This document shows, in pieces, positions 36,201-49,400 of a stretch of DNA of 64,000 nucleotides (its first letter is position 1; the number at the start of each line of letters is the position of its first letter). A program made the translations under genes and the position numbers. Source of the stretch: Pampus argenteus (Eukaryota > Chordata > Actinopteri > Scombriformes > Stromateidae); the NCBI GenBank assembly GCA_036937835.1, contig CM072876.1, positions 1,044,501 through 1,108,500 of the forward strand, in the 5' to 3' direction. Under the pieces are notes generated by a model that saw only the letters and a list, made by a program, of their open reading frames with translations, did not search any database and was not told where the DNA came from.

Positions 36201-39200
36201 CTCTGCTTTACAGAGGAGTGTATATACTGCAGCGGGGAGAACTACAGAGGAAAAATCTCCACCACTGAAAACGGCTTCACCTGTCAGCGCTGGGACTCCC
36301 AGGAACCTCACAACCACGGCTACATCCCCTCAGCGTAAGACTACAAAACAACACGTCCATTCATGAGACAAACACATGCAACAAGATAAGCGTCGATCTT
36401 AAAGATATATTTGAAATATTTATATGCTCTTTATGCTTTCTTTAGCCTTCCAGAGAAATATCTTGAGGAGAATTACTGCAGGAACCCTGATGGAGACCCC
36501 CGACCCTGGTGCTTCACCACCAGCTCCTCCAAACGATGGGACTTCTGCTCCATCCCCCGCTGCAGTAAGTCCTCCTGTTTTAATATATTTCCTTTATTCT
36601 GCTCCATCCTGACATCCTAATCACCTTGGGCAGGCCAAGCCTCAACTACTGTGATCAGGATCATTTTCTTCACCTATTCGAGTAAGTTTGAGGTTTGTAT
36701 TTGTCTAAAATAGCGCAGTGTGTCTGCAGGTCCTGAATATGTTTTCTTACCTTACCGCTTGCCATAGACATAATATGTGTAACAATGGGGGAAACCTGTT
36801 CACTACTGTTTGATCAGTTAATCAGTTAATTAGCTAAAACCACCTTTTTAATTAAAACCTTATTTTTCTTTCTCATTATGATATAAAGGACAGCTGCTGC
36901 TGCTTGACATGTTCTTGTCCTTTAATCCTACAACAATCTTCTGCATCTCTTCTTCTGTCTTCAGCATCTGAGCCTCCCACCATCGTCCCAGAGCTGACTT
37001 GCACCACTGGTGAAGGCGGAGCGTACCGAGGCACGATCTCTGTCACAGAATCTGGAAAAACATGCCAGGAGTGGTCGGGTCAAACGCCACACAAACACAA
37101 CCGTACCCCTGAAAACTACCCCTGCAAGTAAGAGCCAGAAAAATGTTTTTCCAGAAAAGTGGGAAGGAATTGAATGAGAGCAATGGAAAAGACCAGCTGG
37201 TGAAGAAAGTGGAACATGTAGCTGCAAGAGACTCATGTTGGAGACCGAACCAGAGTTAAAACAGTGAAGACATGACTCTAAATGAATGCTTATGTTGGTC
37301 TATGTCTACAGGATGTGTACATGTGGACACGTTATCCATAACAACGTTTTATAGCATTATAGTCAGGGCTGAGTGTCAGCTCGTTGTGGGGATCTTCTGC
37401 CCCCCAAGAGGCCAGCTTTAATTCACCAAAAGGCAACTTTGATGTAAACTTTGTCTTTTTTTTTTTTAAATATGACTTATTTAATCATAATTTCTAATTA
37501 TTAATTTTTTTTCAGAGGCCTAGATAGCAACTACTGCCGTAACCCTGACAACGAGAGAAGGCCCTGGTGTTACACCACTGACTCCGAAACTCGGTGGGAG
37601 TACTGCAGGGTGCCGACCTGTGGGGATGCACCTGGACCAGGTACTGTGAAACAGTGCAGGAACCATAACGAGATTCATTTACTCGTTCAGCTAAACCACA
37701 CTTTGAACAAAGAGGAAACTTGCAACAGAAGAAGTGTCTAAAAGAAAAATACTGGCTCATGTAGTGATGTTTGAATGTGAATGAACAAATGAAAAACAGG
37801 TTCGCTGCCTTCTTACAACAATGATTGTAGTGTGGTGTGTAGAGTAGAAAAGAGGAAGACACAGCAACCAGGGCTTGAGTTTGAAATAATGATTTATAGA
37901 AATTTATCTCCTATTTCTGCAAATGCATCAGTGAAACACGTCTGATTCTTCGTCTCCTGCTGCAGATGAGCCAGTGATTCCCCCAGAGGAGGAAGACTGT
38001 TACGAGGGGGACGGTGTGAATTACCGTGGCATAACATCTGAGACCATCAGCGGCAAGAAATGTCAAGCCTGGAGCGCCATGACTCCGCATAGTCACAAGA
38101 AAACTCCAGAAAAATTCCCAGAAGCGTGAGTCAGTTGGTGTTTATTTATTTTTATATTAAAAATGCTGATATTTTAGTGACACTTTTCACTCTCTCAGTG
38201 CTTCTGAGATGCAGAGTTTTGGGTGTATTGGGCTCTATCATGATGCCACAAGCTGCTGACTCATCTAGACTATATAGTACATATATCTGCGTACGTTGCA
38301 ACTCCTGCTGTGTCTGAACATAAAATCAGAATCAAGTTTATGAAAACCTAAAGCTGGCCTTGTTGCTTAACTGCTCAACGAAGATATCCCATCAGACAAA
38401 CAGAATACAAGAATAATTGAGTAAATAAATGAGTTTGAAGCAAAGAAAAAGTGTGCGAGTTAACAAACGAACAAATTTGAGACCCAACAAAAGGTCTGCA
38501 CGATCTCCAATTCTCCGCTAGTTACTCAGTCAGAGGACAATCCTGTGTCTGGTGGCATTTGCAAAACAACAACAACAAGTGAGATCCGAGTTCCTTTCCT
38601 GATTTGATTTTAGAAGTTAAATACAGTCTTTGTAGGTTTTTTGGTACCTGCTGTCTTAAAGTTTCAGGTCTCTTTCAACAGGGACCTCAAGAGGAATCTG
38701 TGCAGGAACCCTGATCAGGACCGAGCTCCCTGGTGTTACACTATGGACCCCAAGGTCCGCTGGGAGTACTGCAACTTGGAGAAATGCAGCAGTCCTACAG
38801 CATCACCCAAACCTCCTAAACCCCAGGTCCCCCCCACCTCCACCTCCACCTCCACCCCACCAGATATAGGTAACTCATTTAACTTTATAAATCTAGTTTT
38901 TGACATAAGTTCTGTCCTTCATTGTCTTTCTTGTTTCCTGGTTGCTGTATTAGACTGTAAGATCGGGAATGGAGTTACATATCGTGGCCCAACCTCCATC
39001 ACCATACTGGGTGTGACCTGCCAGGCCTGGAGTGCTCAGAGTCCTCACCAACACAGCAGCTTCACCCCAGAAACTCACCCCGACAAGGGCCTGGACGGCA
39101 ATGTAAGTGTGTGTGTGTGTGTGTGTTCCTGTCAACTTTTAGCATGAGGAGATTTCGTTCAAACAATTTAAAAACTGGCAAAGTCCTAAAATTATTAATT

Positions 39201-42200
39201 CTCTCTGTGAATGTCGCTGTCAGAGCTGCAGAAACCCAGACGGGGATGTGAATGGACCGTGGTGCTACACTACTGACCGGAGCAAGAAATGGGACTACTG
39301 TCAGATCCCTGACTGTCGTATGTAAACTCTATTAGTGTGTGAAACACGACAAGTAATCATCTACTTTTTAACCACTCTGCCAGAAAGCCTATTATGACCA
39401 AGAAAGCTTGGTTCTTATGATTAGTGCGGTGGTCCAGTGATGGCTGATTTCGAGTATTTATGTGATGATGAGTGGATGAAAAAAATGGCATGTTACAGTA
39501 TAATCAAGTATAAACCTTTGAATTATATTGTCATAGTGGAGAAAAATGTTAACATTGTTTGATTTTGTCTAAATAAAACTAAAATATTGTTATGAACTTT
39601 CTACTTGTACTGATGTTTGGTTTGAACACAGTTTTTAAAAAAATCCAATGTATCCGTGATTGGTAGCAGATCCATTGACCACATGGAGGGAAATAGCCTG
39701 TTACTGTCCTTCATTCAGCTTCCACTGGGATGAGTTACTGCAGAGCTGCTGCTGATACAATACTGTCCACTGTACAAAGGCTAACGTGTTTATTCAACAG
39801 TCATTTCCTGTAGCGCCACCCTCAGGTCAAACTTTACATTTTTCCCAACTAATGATAAGAACAGAATCAATTTCTTGTCAATCAAACATCACATTTTGGT
39901 TTCTTGTGTATAATAAACTATAAACTTGCTAGTAAAGCCAAGACACAGCCAACCATCTAGTCCATGCTAACAACTTCATTACATGTTGTGATGTTTGTTT
40001 GTTTCTCAAAAAGAGAAATCTCTTTTGAGAAATGTATGACTGAACTTCCTTTGCAGAGGGACTGAAGTGTGGAACACCAATCACCAAACCGAAGCGCTGT
40101 TTCGGTCGTATCGTGGGAGGCTGCGAGGCTAAACCCTACTCGTGGCCCTGGCAAATCAGCCTCCGGACCAGGTGAGTAGAACGACTCTAAAATATGACAG
40201 CAAAGTAGGTTTAAGTGTTAGATAGTGGAGTTTAAAGAACAATCGTTTCCTTCTGTCTCTTCCCATCAGTATGGGTATCCATTTCTGTGGAGGAACTCTG
40301 ATTGACGCTCAGTGGGTCCTTACTGCTGCTCACTGCCTGGAGAGGTCAAAGAGACTATTAAAAACATCTATAGACCAAACCACATCATTACACAAACACT
40401 GGATGAATATGTTTATGAATGTTTGTACTGTAGGTCCAAGCGGCCTTCAGCCTACAGGATAGTTCTGGGTATCCACACAGAGAGAGCTAACGAAGCGTCG
40501 AAACAGGAGAGGAGGCTGGAGAAACTGGTGCTGGGACCAGGCGGAACCGACATCGCTCTGCTCAAACTGCAGAGGTGTGTCCTGCACATATCATCCTGCT
40601 ACTATTATTACATGTTCAAGTACTAATTTCTACTATTACTAATATTTCAGGTGATTTAATGGCTACAGATTCTTTCACTAAACCCCTCCCCCAACATGTG
40701 ATTGTCCAATCCAATCACAGCTTAGGAACTATTGTAACTAGCTTTGAGCTAAACCGATCTTTAACCTACTCCCAATGGAGCTGCAAATAATGATAATTCT
40801 CATTATCAATTAATCTGTTGATTATTTTCTCGGTTAATGAATTTGTTGTTTGGTCCATAAAATGTCAGTAAAAGCCCAAAGTGACGTCCTCTAATGTCCA
40901 CTAACAGTCCACAACCCAAAGATATTCTGTCAAAGAGGACAAAAGAAACCAAAAAATTCAATTATAAAATTCAAATTTGAAAAGATAGAATCAAAATTTG
41001 CAAATTTTCTTCTGAAAAATGACTCCAAACGATTAATCAGTTAATTGAATAGTTTGCAACTAATTGTTGCAGCTCTACTTCCAAAGTCAAAAAAAAAAAA
41101 CATCATTAGCAGTTTATATATTTATGTTAGAAAGAAAAACTAGTGAAATAATTTTTTTGACTGCTTATCAGTTTCAGTTCAGGTAACATGATGGTCATTA
41201 TGTTTGATATTTTACAGGTTAAATGGTTAATAAAAATAATCGTCATTAGTTACAGACCAAATAACATTCTGATGTGTTCATTTTTTTTGTGTTTTCAGCC
41301 CTGCGCTAATAAATGACAAAGTCCTGCCAGCTTGTCTGCCAGACAAGGACTATATTGTTCCCAGTGGAACTGAGTGTTACGTTACCGGATGGGGCGAGAC
41401 TCAAGGTTAGTTACATGTACGTGTGTTTATGTGTGTGTGCTCAAATATCTATATTTAAGGACCAATTACAATTTTAGACCTTAAAAATGTTACGATAATG
41501 AAAATATTTTTGATCCACTTGGATACAAAAATCAGCACATTGAGGGTAAAAACCTCCAGTGACTCTCCAGATCACTGAAATCACATCGTTTTATTGGTTC
41601 GGTCGTGGACCATGGTGCCAAATTTGATATTTGACTCTTAACACACTGGATCTGCTTCAAGTAAATTTGTAAACACTTTCATATTTATTCCTGAAAAATC
41701 AACCCAACAGGAACCTTTTTCTGAACTGTGACCTCTCAGCAGTCTCCATAATGATGATGGTAATGATGGTGTTGCAGGTACAGGAGGAGATGGCGTCCTG
41801 AAGGAAGCTGGTTTCCCTGTGATCGAGAACAAGATCTGTAACCGTCCATCCTACCTGAACGGCAGAGTCAAAGATCACGAGATGTGTGCCGGAAACATTG
41901 AGGGAGGAACAGACAGCTGCCAGGTATGGAAACCTCAAACTATGGAAACTGTGTAGTGTAATACATTATCAAAACCAATTGATTTCATATTGAAAACACA
42001 TGCTAGTGTAACCGTAATGTCCATTACTACGTATTATCCACACAGAATGGGGATGAAATATCTACAGTTGGACTGATAATCATCTTAAAAGTTGGAAAAG
42101 ACATTCTTCTCCATGTGTGTTTGTGTCTTTTCTCCCTGCAGGGTGATAGCGGTGGTCCTCTAGTATGTAATTCCCAGAACAGGTTTATCCTGCAGGGTGT

Positions 42201-42303
42201 CACTTCCTGGGGTTTGGGGTGCGCCAACGCCATGAAGCCCGGCGTTTACGCCAGAGTCTCCAAGTTTTACGACTGGATTGACAGAACCATCAAAGCCGGT
42301 TAA
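33129..42303 (+). CDS. plg: Plasminogen
   Basis: Secreted zymogen of plasmin, the fibrin-degrading serine protease. Nineteen coding exons, 803 aa: 33129-33177, 34580-34715, 34984-35090, 35401-35515, 35601-35740, 36214-36334, 36446-36564, 36965-37127, 37516-37640, 37966-38125, 38682-38869, 38954-39102, 39224-39317, 40057-40171, 40270-40344, 40434-40574, 41299-41405, 41778-41923, 42142-42303. Order: signal peptide, PAN/apple domain (exons 2-3), five two-exon kringles (exons 4-13), a Pro/Thr/Ser-rich linker between kringles 4 and 5, activation site FGR|IVGG, and a trypsin-like domain with His in LTAAHC, Asp in TDIALL and Ser in GDSGGP; the Asp in TDSCQ sets trypsin-like specificity. Intron 3 is GC-AG. 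Early exon lengths and phases match those I know for mammalian PLG. Confidence 0.97.
33206..33249. repeat. (GT)n microsatellite in plg intron 1
   Basis: GT run of about 20 units just inside the first intron. Confidence 0.95.
35091..35400 (+). other. GC-AG intron of plg (intron 3)
   Basis: The donor is AAG|GCAAGT and the acceptor TCCAG. The 107-nt exon before it ends in the phase needed by exon 4 (E-Y-L-L-E-C at the start of kringle 1). No GT donor nearby keeps the frame. The strong AG|GCAAGT context is what known GC-AG introns show. Confidence 0.85.
35401..39317 (+). other. Kringle array of plg (K1-K5)
   Basis: K1 is exons 35401-35515 and 35601-35740; K2 36214-36334 and 36446-36564; K3 36965-37127 and 37516-37640; K4 37966-38125 and 38682-38869; K5 38954-39102 and 39224-39317. 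Each has the six kringle cysteines. K2 (ECIYC) and K3 (NYPCKG) each have one extra cysteine, as in mammals where they form an inter-kringle bond. The acidic lysine-binding pair reads DGD, DGD, DNE, DQD and DGD in K1 to K5, so all five keep it. The basic partner before the fifth cysteine is Arg in K1-K4 and Lys in K5. Confidence 0.85.
40776..41076. mobile_element. hAT-like MITE in plg intron 16
   Basis: About 300 bp from GGAGCTGCAAATAATGATAA to AATTGTTGCAGCTCT, with terminal inverted repeats GGAGCTGCAA / TTGCAGCTCT. It is flanked by ACTCCCAA (40768-40775) and ACTTCCAA (41077-41084), a 7-of-8 match to an 8-bp target-site duplication, which suits the hAT superfamily. Internal blocks such as GGTCCATAAAATGTCAGTAAA mark a family found throughout ray-finned fish. 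Non-coding. Confidence 0.75.
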
Positions 42304-42481
42304 CATCATCAAGTAGTTTAAAATGTTGCAGAAAGTGCTCCATATCTTTCTTTTTAAAGATGTTTTCCACATGTATGTACTGTTCTGCTCCAACATGTCT
42401 ACTTTAGTCTGCAGCTTGGCTATTATTAATGTCAACAGAGCATATTCCTTATTTGGGGACGTAAATGTGTTTTCTGTAAGA

Positions 42482-42487
42482 AATAAA
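42482..42487 (+). terminator. plg poly(A) signal
   Basis: AATAAA 179 bp after the plg stop codon, with a further AATAAA-like hexamer shortly downstream. It gives a short 3' UTR. Confidence 0.65.
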
Positions 42488-43276
42488 AATAAAAGTAATA
42501 CAAATAAAAATTAAGACGTTGATATTCATAAAAAATATATACAAATCAGCTCACGTTTTTAGCAGAGGTCAACATATTCACATATACCACAGTAAATAAA
42601 ACATGTACTTTTCACAGTATTTCCTAAAGGTGCATGAGATGTCAAATTGCTTTTGTTTTGTCTCTGCGTGCGTTTTTTAAATTTGCAGTTTGTTGAGCTT
42701 TCAGGTTTAACTCTGAAAGAGAGTTCATGGTCCAGTTGGGGATTGTGACATAAGTTAGGATCTTAGTAAAAAATGATTTGCAGCAGCCTGCTTAGCTTAG
42801 CATAAGAAACAGGGAGAATTAGCTAGCCTAACCCGAAGCCAAAAGAAATCTTCCCGGGATGTTGTGATTTTGTTACTCTTTGTCATTTTTGTCCTGTAAT
42901 GTTTGCCATACCCTCTCCATCTCTCCCACCTGTCCTGTCTGGTGGTTTTCAGATACTAATTAGGGAACCGTTCCCCAAAAGCATGTTAAGATGGTCCTAG
43001 TCCCACCGTACGTCTGTGGATTAAGATAATTCAAAATTTAAAAATGCTTTTAGGAACAGATGAAAGTCTATTAAATACCATCTATTTATATGAAAACACT
43101 GAATCCAAATGAGTCCAAATTGTGTGAAAAGACAACTTTAATAATTTAATAATAAAGTTCTATAATATTTCTTACAATATAATAATTCTAACCTTTGATG
43201 GCACATCTCTCACCACTCATACTATTATGCTGACTGTACCAACACTAATACACATTTTCCATATATTTCATATATA

Positions 43277-43282
43277 TTTATT
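43277..43282 (-). terminator. Candidate poly(A) signal of the organic cation transporter gene
   Basis: TTTATT on the plus strand (AATAAA on the minus strand), about 135 bp beyond the transporter stop codon. The plg signal lies about 790 bp away on the other strand, so the two genes converge. Confidence 0.5.
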
Positions 43283-43414
43283 TGAAGGTGATGCGGGTCA
43301 AAGAGAAAGACAGAAAACACCGAGACAGATGGGAAAAAATTAAAGGAAATACCTAAAATATGACAAGCAACACTGTTAAACAACAAAAATAAATACTTCG
43401 GTTACAGAAAAACA

Positions 43415-46400
43415 TCAAACAGTTGCTGGATCTTTGTTGGTCGATACGTTGTTGTTAGGCAGCAGGTTGGTCATCTGCTGATTCCTCAGCATAGCTCTCT
43501 CCTTTGCTCTAAACACAAAAAATGACAACATTATGTACAGAAAGTCTAATCATTAAGAGAAATGTGACATCATTATCAACACAAGATAGTCCTTTTCACA
43601 CTGGACAAGAAAACCCACACTAACATTTGGATTTTGTCGTCAGTGGAAAATGGGACAATCAGTATTTATTCCCAGGTTGAATGTTTGCAGTAGTCAAAGG
43701 TATTTATCAGCTCCACCTCCCGTCTGCAGTGATGGAAATATGACACCGGGGTGGAAATGCTAAACTTCAGCCCGATCCCATGATGCACTTTGACTTGTGA
43801 GTAACCACTATATCTTTGTCACTGGCCTCCATGCTGCTTTCTACTGATCAAACCTGTTTTCCAGCGTGTTTGTGACATGCCACACCAGCAATAAAAACAA
43901 GCTAAACTTGTCTGCTGACAATGAGAAAGGAGTCAATCGCCTATTTGTAGCTTTAAAAAGACTAATTTTGGTGTAAAAAGAAGTATATGTGAGAAACTGT
44001 ATAAAGTATATGTGTATATACAGTATCCAGAGGAACATACAGATTAATTTATGCAAATAAGGGGCCTCATGTTTTCTTCTCTTGCTGTTTCTCTTTAGCA
44101 GTGGATCCTCACCTTTCTGGGAACTCGATGTCTTCAATGGTGTCAGGTAGTGGCACACCTCTGGTCTCAGGAAGCAGCAACACCAGACCGCCAGCCAGGA
44201 ACGCTAGAGAGCCTACACATCACATATATAAGCAATGGTGAGCAGCAGAGACTGCAGTAGTTTCTGAATGTAACTGTACTCTGAAAACCTATTTAGAGGG
44301 GAAATCAGCAGCTAAATGCTGTGTATTGATTACCTATCAATACACAATACCTATCAATTACCCAATAATACTTGCACCTTCCACTGCACAACATTTTTAA
44401 AGAAAGGAGCAGACAATTTAATCAATAATTAGAATATAAGTATTTTGTCAAATAAATGTAGTGGAGTAAAAAGTACAAAGTAGCATAAAATGGAAATACT
44501 CAAGTAAAGTACAAGTACCTTAACGTTGTACTTTAGTACAGTACTTGAGTAAATGTACAACTTTTCATTCCAAGTCAGACCCTCACTGAAGGGCTTCAGT
44601 GAGACAAAACATCCAGTCAGTTCTGAAGCTTTGTTCTAAAACCACATTTGAGTATTTTGGAAATCATCGTTTTTTTCAGACAGACTGCAACAAAAAGTAT
44701 AAATACTACGAAACCCACCGAAGATGATGAGTGGCAGCTCCAGCCAAATGACAGCCAGTCTGTAGAGCAGGAAGGGAGCAACAATGCCTCCAACATCACA
44801 CAGAGTGGAGCACACTGACACTCCCAGGTTCCTGAAGAGAGACGAACAACAGAGCATCATCTACATATATAGATATATTCTCAGTAATTTGTGTCTAAGT
44901 GTTAACAAGTAATGTTCCTGCTTTTTGCCTGTAATATTAACTGTCCTCCTTTATACATCCATGTTTTTAACGAGTGTACAGTTAGCAAGATAACATAATA
45001 GATAACATTTAGCATGTTAAACTGGCTAGTTAGCATTAAACACGGTGAAAGAGATAAAATTATAATATGACTACAATAATGTATATAAATATGGTAAAAT
45101 AAAAATAAATAGATATGCATTTGTCTACATTAATGTGACAATTTGGAAATGTTTTTATGGACATTTTCCATTTATTGTTGGTGTAGCTTATTGTATATTA
45201 AATTATATTCATATTTGCATTGATGTTACTCAGAAAACACTTTAAGATACCTGACAAACGTTGGGTAGAGTTCAGTGTTAACAAAAACCACCATCTCAAA
45301 GGTCATGGTGATACCCAGCCGACCGATGCAGGCCACCACCGTCTTAAACCAGAACATACCTACGAGAAAAGAGGCATGTTAAAACAGCTTCATCCATTAT
45401 TTGTATTAGCTTGTTATCTTTCCCAAGACTCACTTTCAGGAATGAAGGCAGTGATGAAGCAGGATGCTCCGGCTACGATGTTGGCCGCAGCGAAGGGAAT
45501 GCGCCGGCCAATGCGTTCGATGGTAAAAAGTATGAGGAAGGCAGCAGGAAACTCCACCAGGCCAGAGATGAGGAAGTCGATGTAGACGTTTCCTCCCAGA
45601 ATACCCAACCTCATGATCAAACCCTGGTAGACCACAGCACTGGTGAACCTGGTGAAGAGACAGAGGGAGAAATGATGTTAAATTACTTAACATGGATATG
45701 CTATGCATTACAAAGCATATGTCTGAAAACCATAAACAATTCATTTAATGTATAAATTAATAATAAATGTGTAGAATAAAATAGATTAAATAAAAATAAA
45801 TAAAAAACAGCAGAGTGTGAGCAGTCATGTCTTCATCATTAATAATATTAAAATATGAATGGAGGAAGAAGATCATATAAGATGAATACTCACCAGTTGT
45901 AGCTGAGAATAAAAGTGTGTTTTCTCATTTTTGGAGTTCGGATCAGGTCCATGAAGGAGGCCGTGTTGGAGTCTGCATTATCATCTGCCAGAGTCTGCAG
46001 GGTTAAAAACAAACACATGTTGGTGAAGAGTGTGTCATGTGTGTTGAAATAAAATGTATTAATTCAGTGTGTCAGTCAAAATTATAATATTTAAATTACC
46101 ATTTACTGTTTATTGTTGGTGTATATTATATTTCATTGATATTTGTATGGATGTACCAACATATATAAGAGTCAAGGGGCTAGCAGCTGCTTGTAGTTTG
46201 TCTTTGCGTGTGTCTATGACTGCTTTGGTACAGCGGACACCGTCTTATGTGACGTCTTTACCTCGATGTTCTTGGACAGAGTCATCTTGTTCTCTTTGGC
46301 CATGGCCTCGGTGATCTGCACCGCTCTGGCCTTTTTGTTCTGTGACAGAAGCCACCTTGGAGATTCTGGGATAAACCTGCAAATACAAAACCGTGTCAAA

Positions 46401-49400
46401 ACTGCACTCAGGTAAGCTCATTTCTAAATGGGGCCACAAATTTCATTAATACTTCATATGTTTTAAAAAAAAAGCCTTCAATTTCATAGAAATAGAATTA
46501 AAACATAGGGAGTGTTTCTCACCAATAGTAGGACAGGAAGAGGATGTAGGGGATGGTGATTACGACCTGCAGCCAGCGCCAGTCGGTGATGAAGTAGGCG
46601 AGCAGAGGGAGGATGAGGATGCCGACACTGAAGAACATCTGGTAAATGACTCCCACCGTACGTCTGAACTCCACCCCGACGATCTCTGTGACTGAGGAAG
46701 AAGAAGAAAGGTTTAATGGCTGTTTCTGATTTAACAGAAATGATTTTAATGTTAAATATTCGTACTCAGTACATATCCAGCCACCCAGCCGCCTTTCACG
46801 CCAAAGCCGTAGAGCATCCTGAACACCAGTAAAGACACATAGTTTGGAGCCACTGCCACCAGGATCCCTGCGATCCCATTCAGCAGGTTGGACATCAGGA
46901 AGCTCATTTTCCTGCCGAACCTGGAGACAAATGAGATGAGGACAGACAAACAACATTAAACAATTATTCATCATAACATCAGAATGAACCCCTGCGGTTA
47001 TTATAATGAATGAATAATGAATGAGAATATTGAAAAACACATTAAATTAATGTGTAAAGTAAATTAAATAACTTTAAATCTGCTCTCATAACTACATTAA
47101 AGTGAGTTCTAAACCTTTTAAAATGTTATATTGCTTATAAATACATATAAATACCCTCATATAAATTATACCCTATTTACCTGTCAGCCAGGTAGCCGAT
47201 GGCGATACTCCCGATCAGGAAGCCAATGTTGAGAGTAGCCTGGAACATGTCCACCAACCAGGCGTCTGAACACACCAGGTCAAACTGGAACAAACAAACA
47301 ACGTCAAAAATAACATCAGTTTATCGCATATACAGTAATTCAAGACAGACTATGATTTATGTAATGAAATTATTTAACACAGCTGCTGCATTAATCTGTG
47401 GACTCCAACGACTTCCTGTGTCACAGTGGAAATAATGACAGAATACGACTTTTTTAACGGTTCCTCGGTGATGCTGCGTTCAGTTCTTCTTAAAAACAAA
47501 ACTTAAAAACTTATTTTTTATGCTTTTATTATGCTCTAACCTCACCTACAGTATTAATTATCATTTTATCAATATACTGCCACTCCTATATATATATATA
47601 CACACGTGGACAAAATTGTTGGTACCCTTCGTTTAATTAAAGAAAAAACTCACAATGGTCAGAAATAACTTCAATCTGTAAAAAGTAATAATAAATAAAA
47701 ATTCTAAGAAATTTAACCAATGAAAGTCAGGCATTGCTTTTCAACAATGCTTTAAGAGAATTATTTTAAAAAAATAAACTCATGAAACAGGCCTGGACAA
47801 AAATGATGGTACCCCTAGAAAAGATTGAAAATAATGTGACCAAAGGGACATGTTAATTCAAGGTGTGTCCACTCATTAGCATCACCTGTCTCTACAAGCA
47901 GTAATCAGTCAGTGGGCCTATATAAAGGACTACAGGTAGTCACTGTGCTGTTTGGTGACATGGTGTATATGACACTCAACATGGACCAGAGGAAGCAAAG
48001 GAAAGAGTTGTCTCAGGACATTAGAAAGAAAATTATCAACAAGCATCTTAAAGGTAAAGGCTATAAGACCATCTCCAAGCAGCTTGATGTTCCTGTGACA
48101 ACAGTTGCACATATTATTCAGAAATTTAAGATTCATGGAACTGTAGCCAACCTCCCTGAACGTGGCCGCAGGAGGAAAATTGATGACAAATCAAGGAGAA
48201 GGATAATACGAATGGTAACAAAAGAGCCCAGAAAAACTTCTAAAGAGGTTAAAGGTGAACTTCAAGCTCAAGGAACATCAGTGTCAGATCGCACCATCCG
48301 TCGTTGTTTGAGCCAAAATGGACTTCATGGGAGACGACCGAGGAGGACACCATTGTTGAAAACAAGTCATAAAGAAGCCAGACTGGAATTTGCCAAACTA
48401 CATGTTGACAAGCCACACAGGTTCTGGGAGAATGTCCTATGGACAGATGAGACAAAAATGGAACTTTTTGTCAAGGCACATCAGCTCTATGTTCACAGGC
48501 GAAAAAATGAAGCATATAAAGAAAAGAACACTGTCCCTACTGTGAAACATGGAGGAGGCTCTATTATGTTCTGGGGCTGCTTTGCTGCATTTGGCACAGG
48601 GTGTCTTGAATCTGTGCATCTGTGCAGGGTACAATGAAGTCTCAAGACTATCAAGGGATTCTAGAGAGAAATGTGCTGGCCAGTGTCAGAAAGCTTGGTC
48701 TCAGTCGCAGGTCATGGGTCTTGCAACAGGACAACGACCCAAAACACACAGCTAAAAACACCCAAGAATGGCTAAGAGGAAAACACTGGACAATTCTAAC
48801 GTGGCCTTCTATGAGCCCTGACCTTAATCCTATTGAGCATCTTTGGAATGAGCTGAAAAATGCCGTCTGGAAAAGGCACCCTTCAAACCTGAGACAACTG
48901 GAGCAGTTTGCGCAGGAGGAGTGGGCCATAATACCTACTGAGGGGTGCAAAAGTCTCATTGACAGTTACAGGAATCGTTTGATTGCAGTGATTGCCTCAA
49001 AAGGTTGTGCAACAAAATATTAAAATGAATTAATTTATAGGGTACCATCATTTTTGTCCAGGCCTGTTTCATGAGTTTATTTTTTAAAATAATTCTCTTG
49101 AAGCATCGTTGAAAAGCAATGCCTGACTTTCATTGGTTAAATTTCTTAGAATTTTTATTTATTATTACTTTTTACAGATTGAAGTTATTTCTGTGACCAT
49201 TGTGAGTTTTTCTTTCATTAAACAAAGGGTACCAACAATTTTGTCCACGTGTGTATATATATATATATATACAACCTTACAAAATATATCAATACATAAT
49301 TGCCTTTGCCTTTAAAATAACACCCTGTAGCTATATTTAATTAATTGTGTTTCTCAAGGCTAAAAGCACAAAATGAACACTAAACAGAATTTAACTCTGT

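Larger units (their letters stand above)
47601..49253 (+). mobile_element. Full-length Tc1-like transposon in intron 1 of the transporter gene
   Basis: A 1653-bp element with terminal inverted repeats of about 213 bp (47601-47813 and 49041-49253), starting CACACGTGGACAAAATTGTT. It is flanked by TA on both sides within a (TA)n tract (TATATA|CACACG ... CGTGTG|TATATA), the Tc1/mariner target. Each repeat carries two related motifs, an outer GGACAAAATTGTTGGTACCC and an inner GGACAAAAATGATGGTACCC, the IR/DR layout of fish Tc1 elements. The element lies on the strand opposite to the host gene. A TATA box (CCTATATAAAGG, near 47919) precedes the transposase. Confidence 0.95.

Noticed and set aside
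43506..43508. Second AG two bases into the last transporter exon as acceptor
   Set aside because: It would give a short tail ending early in a different frame; the first AG gives a basic, family-like tail (RAKERAMLRNQQ). Transcript data could still overturn this.
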